This document shows, in pieces, positions 5,515 to 5,518 of a stretch of 5,518 bases of DNA (position 1 is its first letter; the number at the start of each line of letters is the position of its first letter). The DNA is taken from positions 1 to 5,518 of the forward strand of contig CAKUMG010000466.1 in assembly GCA_934667465.1 (NCBI GenBank), written 5' to 3'. The translations under genes and the position numbers were made by a program. This DNA is from an uncultured Actinoplanes sp. (GTDB lineage Bacteria > Actinomycetota > Actinomycetes > Mycobacteriales > Micromonosporaceae). The notes under the pieces were generated by a model. It was not told where the DNA came from, did no database searches, and saw nothing but the letters and a program-made list of their open reading frames with translations.

Positions 5515-5518
5515 GCTG

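Overview
The window is about 5.5 kb of very GC-rich DNA. Nearly every third codon position is G or C, GTG and ATG starts both occur, and long open frames lie antisense to most real genes. The gene types (paired short-chain dehydrogenases, AraC-type regulators, a DHFR/RibD-like reductase) and this composition point to an actinomycete chromosome. A Micromonosporaceae- or Streptomyces-like organism is plausible, but the genus cannot be read from this sequence. No tRNA, rRNA, CRISPR array, insertion sequence or phage gene was seen.

Layout: seven protein genes fill almost the whole window, six on the minus strand and one on the plus strand. Reading leftwards along the minus strand from about 4194, they are: a six-span membrane protein with an extracytoplasmic domain (4194-3328); a cupin-type AraC-family regulator that starts 4 nt after its stop codon (3323-2499); a 102-nt intergenic region; two short-chain dehydrogenase/reductases joined by an ATGA stop/start overlap (2396-1653 and 1656-781); a 77-nt gap; and a class III sirtuin, a CobB/SIRT5-like NAD-dependent deacylase (703 to beyond base 1), whose C-terminus is cut by the window edge. 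At the right end, a plus-strand HTH regulator with an AraC-like C-terminus (4234-4944) is divergent from the membrane gene. It converges, with a 19-bp 3' overlap, on a minus-strand DHFR/RibD-C family reductase (5501-4926).

How the parts may work together: the membrane protein and AraC regulator look like one translationally coupled unit, which suggests, but does not prove, that the membrane protein is functionally tied to the regulator. The AraC gene lies directly upstream of the SDR pair. The gap between them holds an AT-rich direct repeat of two 13-bp copies with 11 matches, spaced exactly 21 bp apart, about two helical turns. That is the geometry of classical AraC half-sites, so the regulator probably controls the SDR operon. 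The plus-strand HTH protein and the reductase form a separate regulator/enzyme pair. The window looks like ordinary accessory metabolism and regulation. The operator-like repeat is the most interesting signal, and I do not see evidence for a wholly new system.
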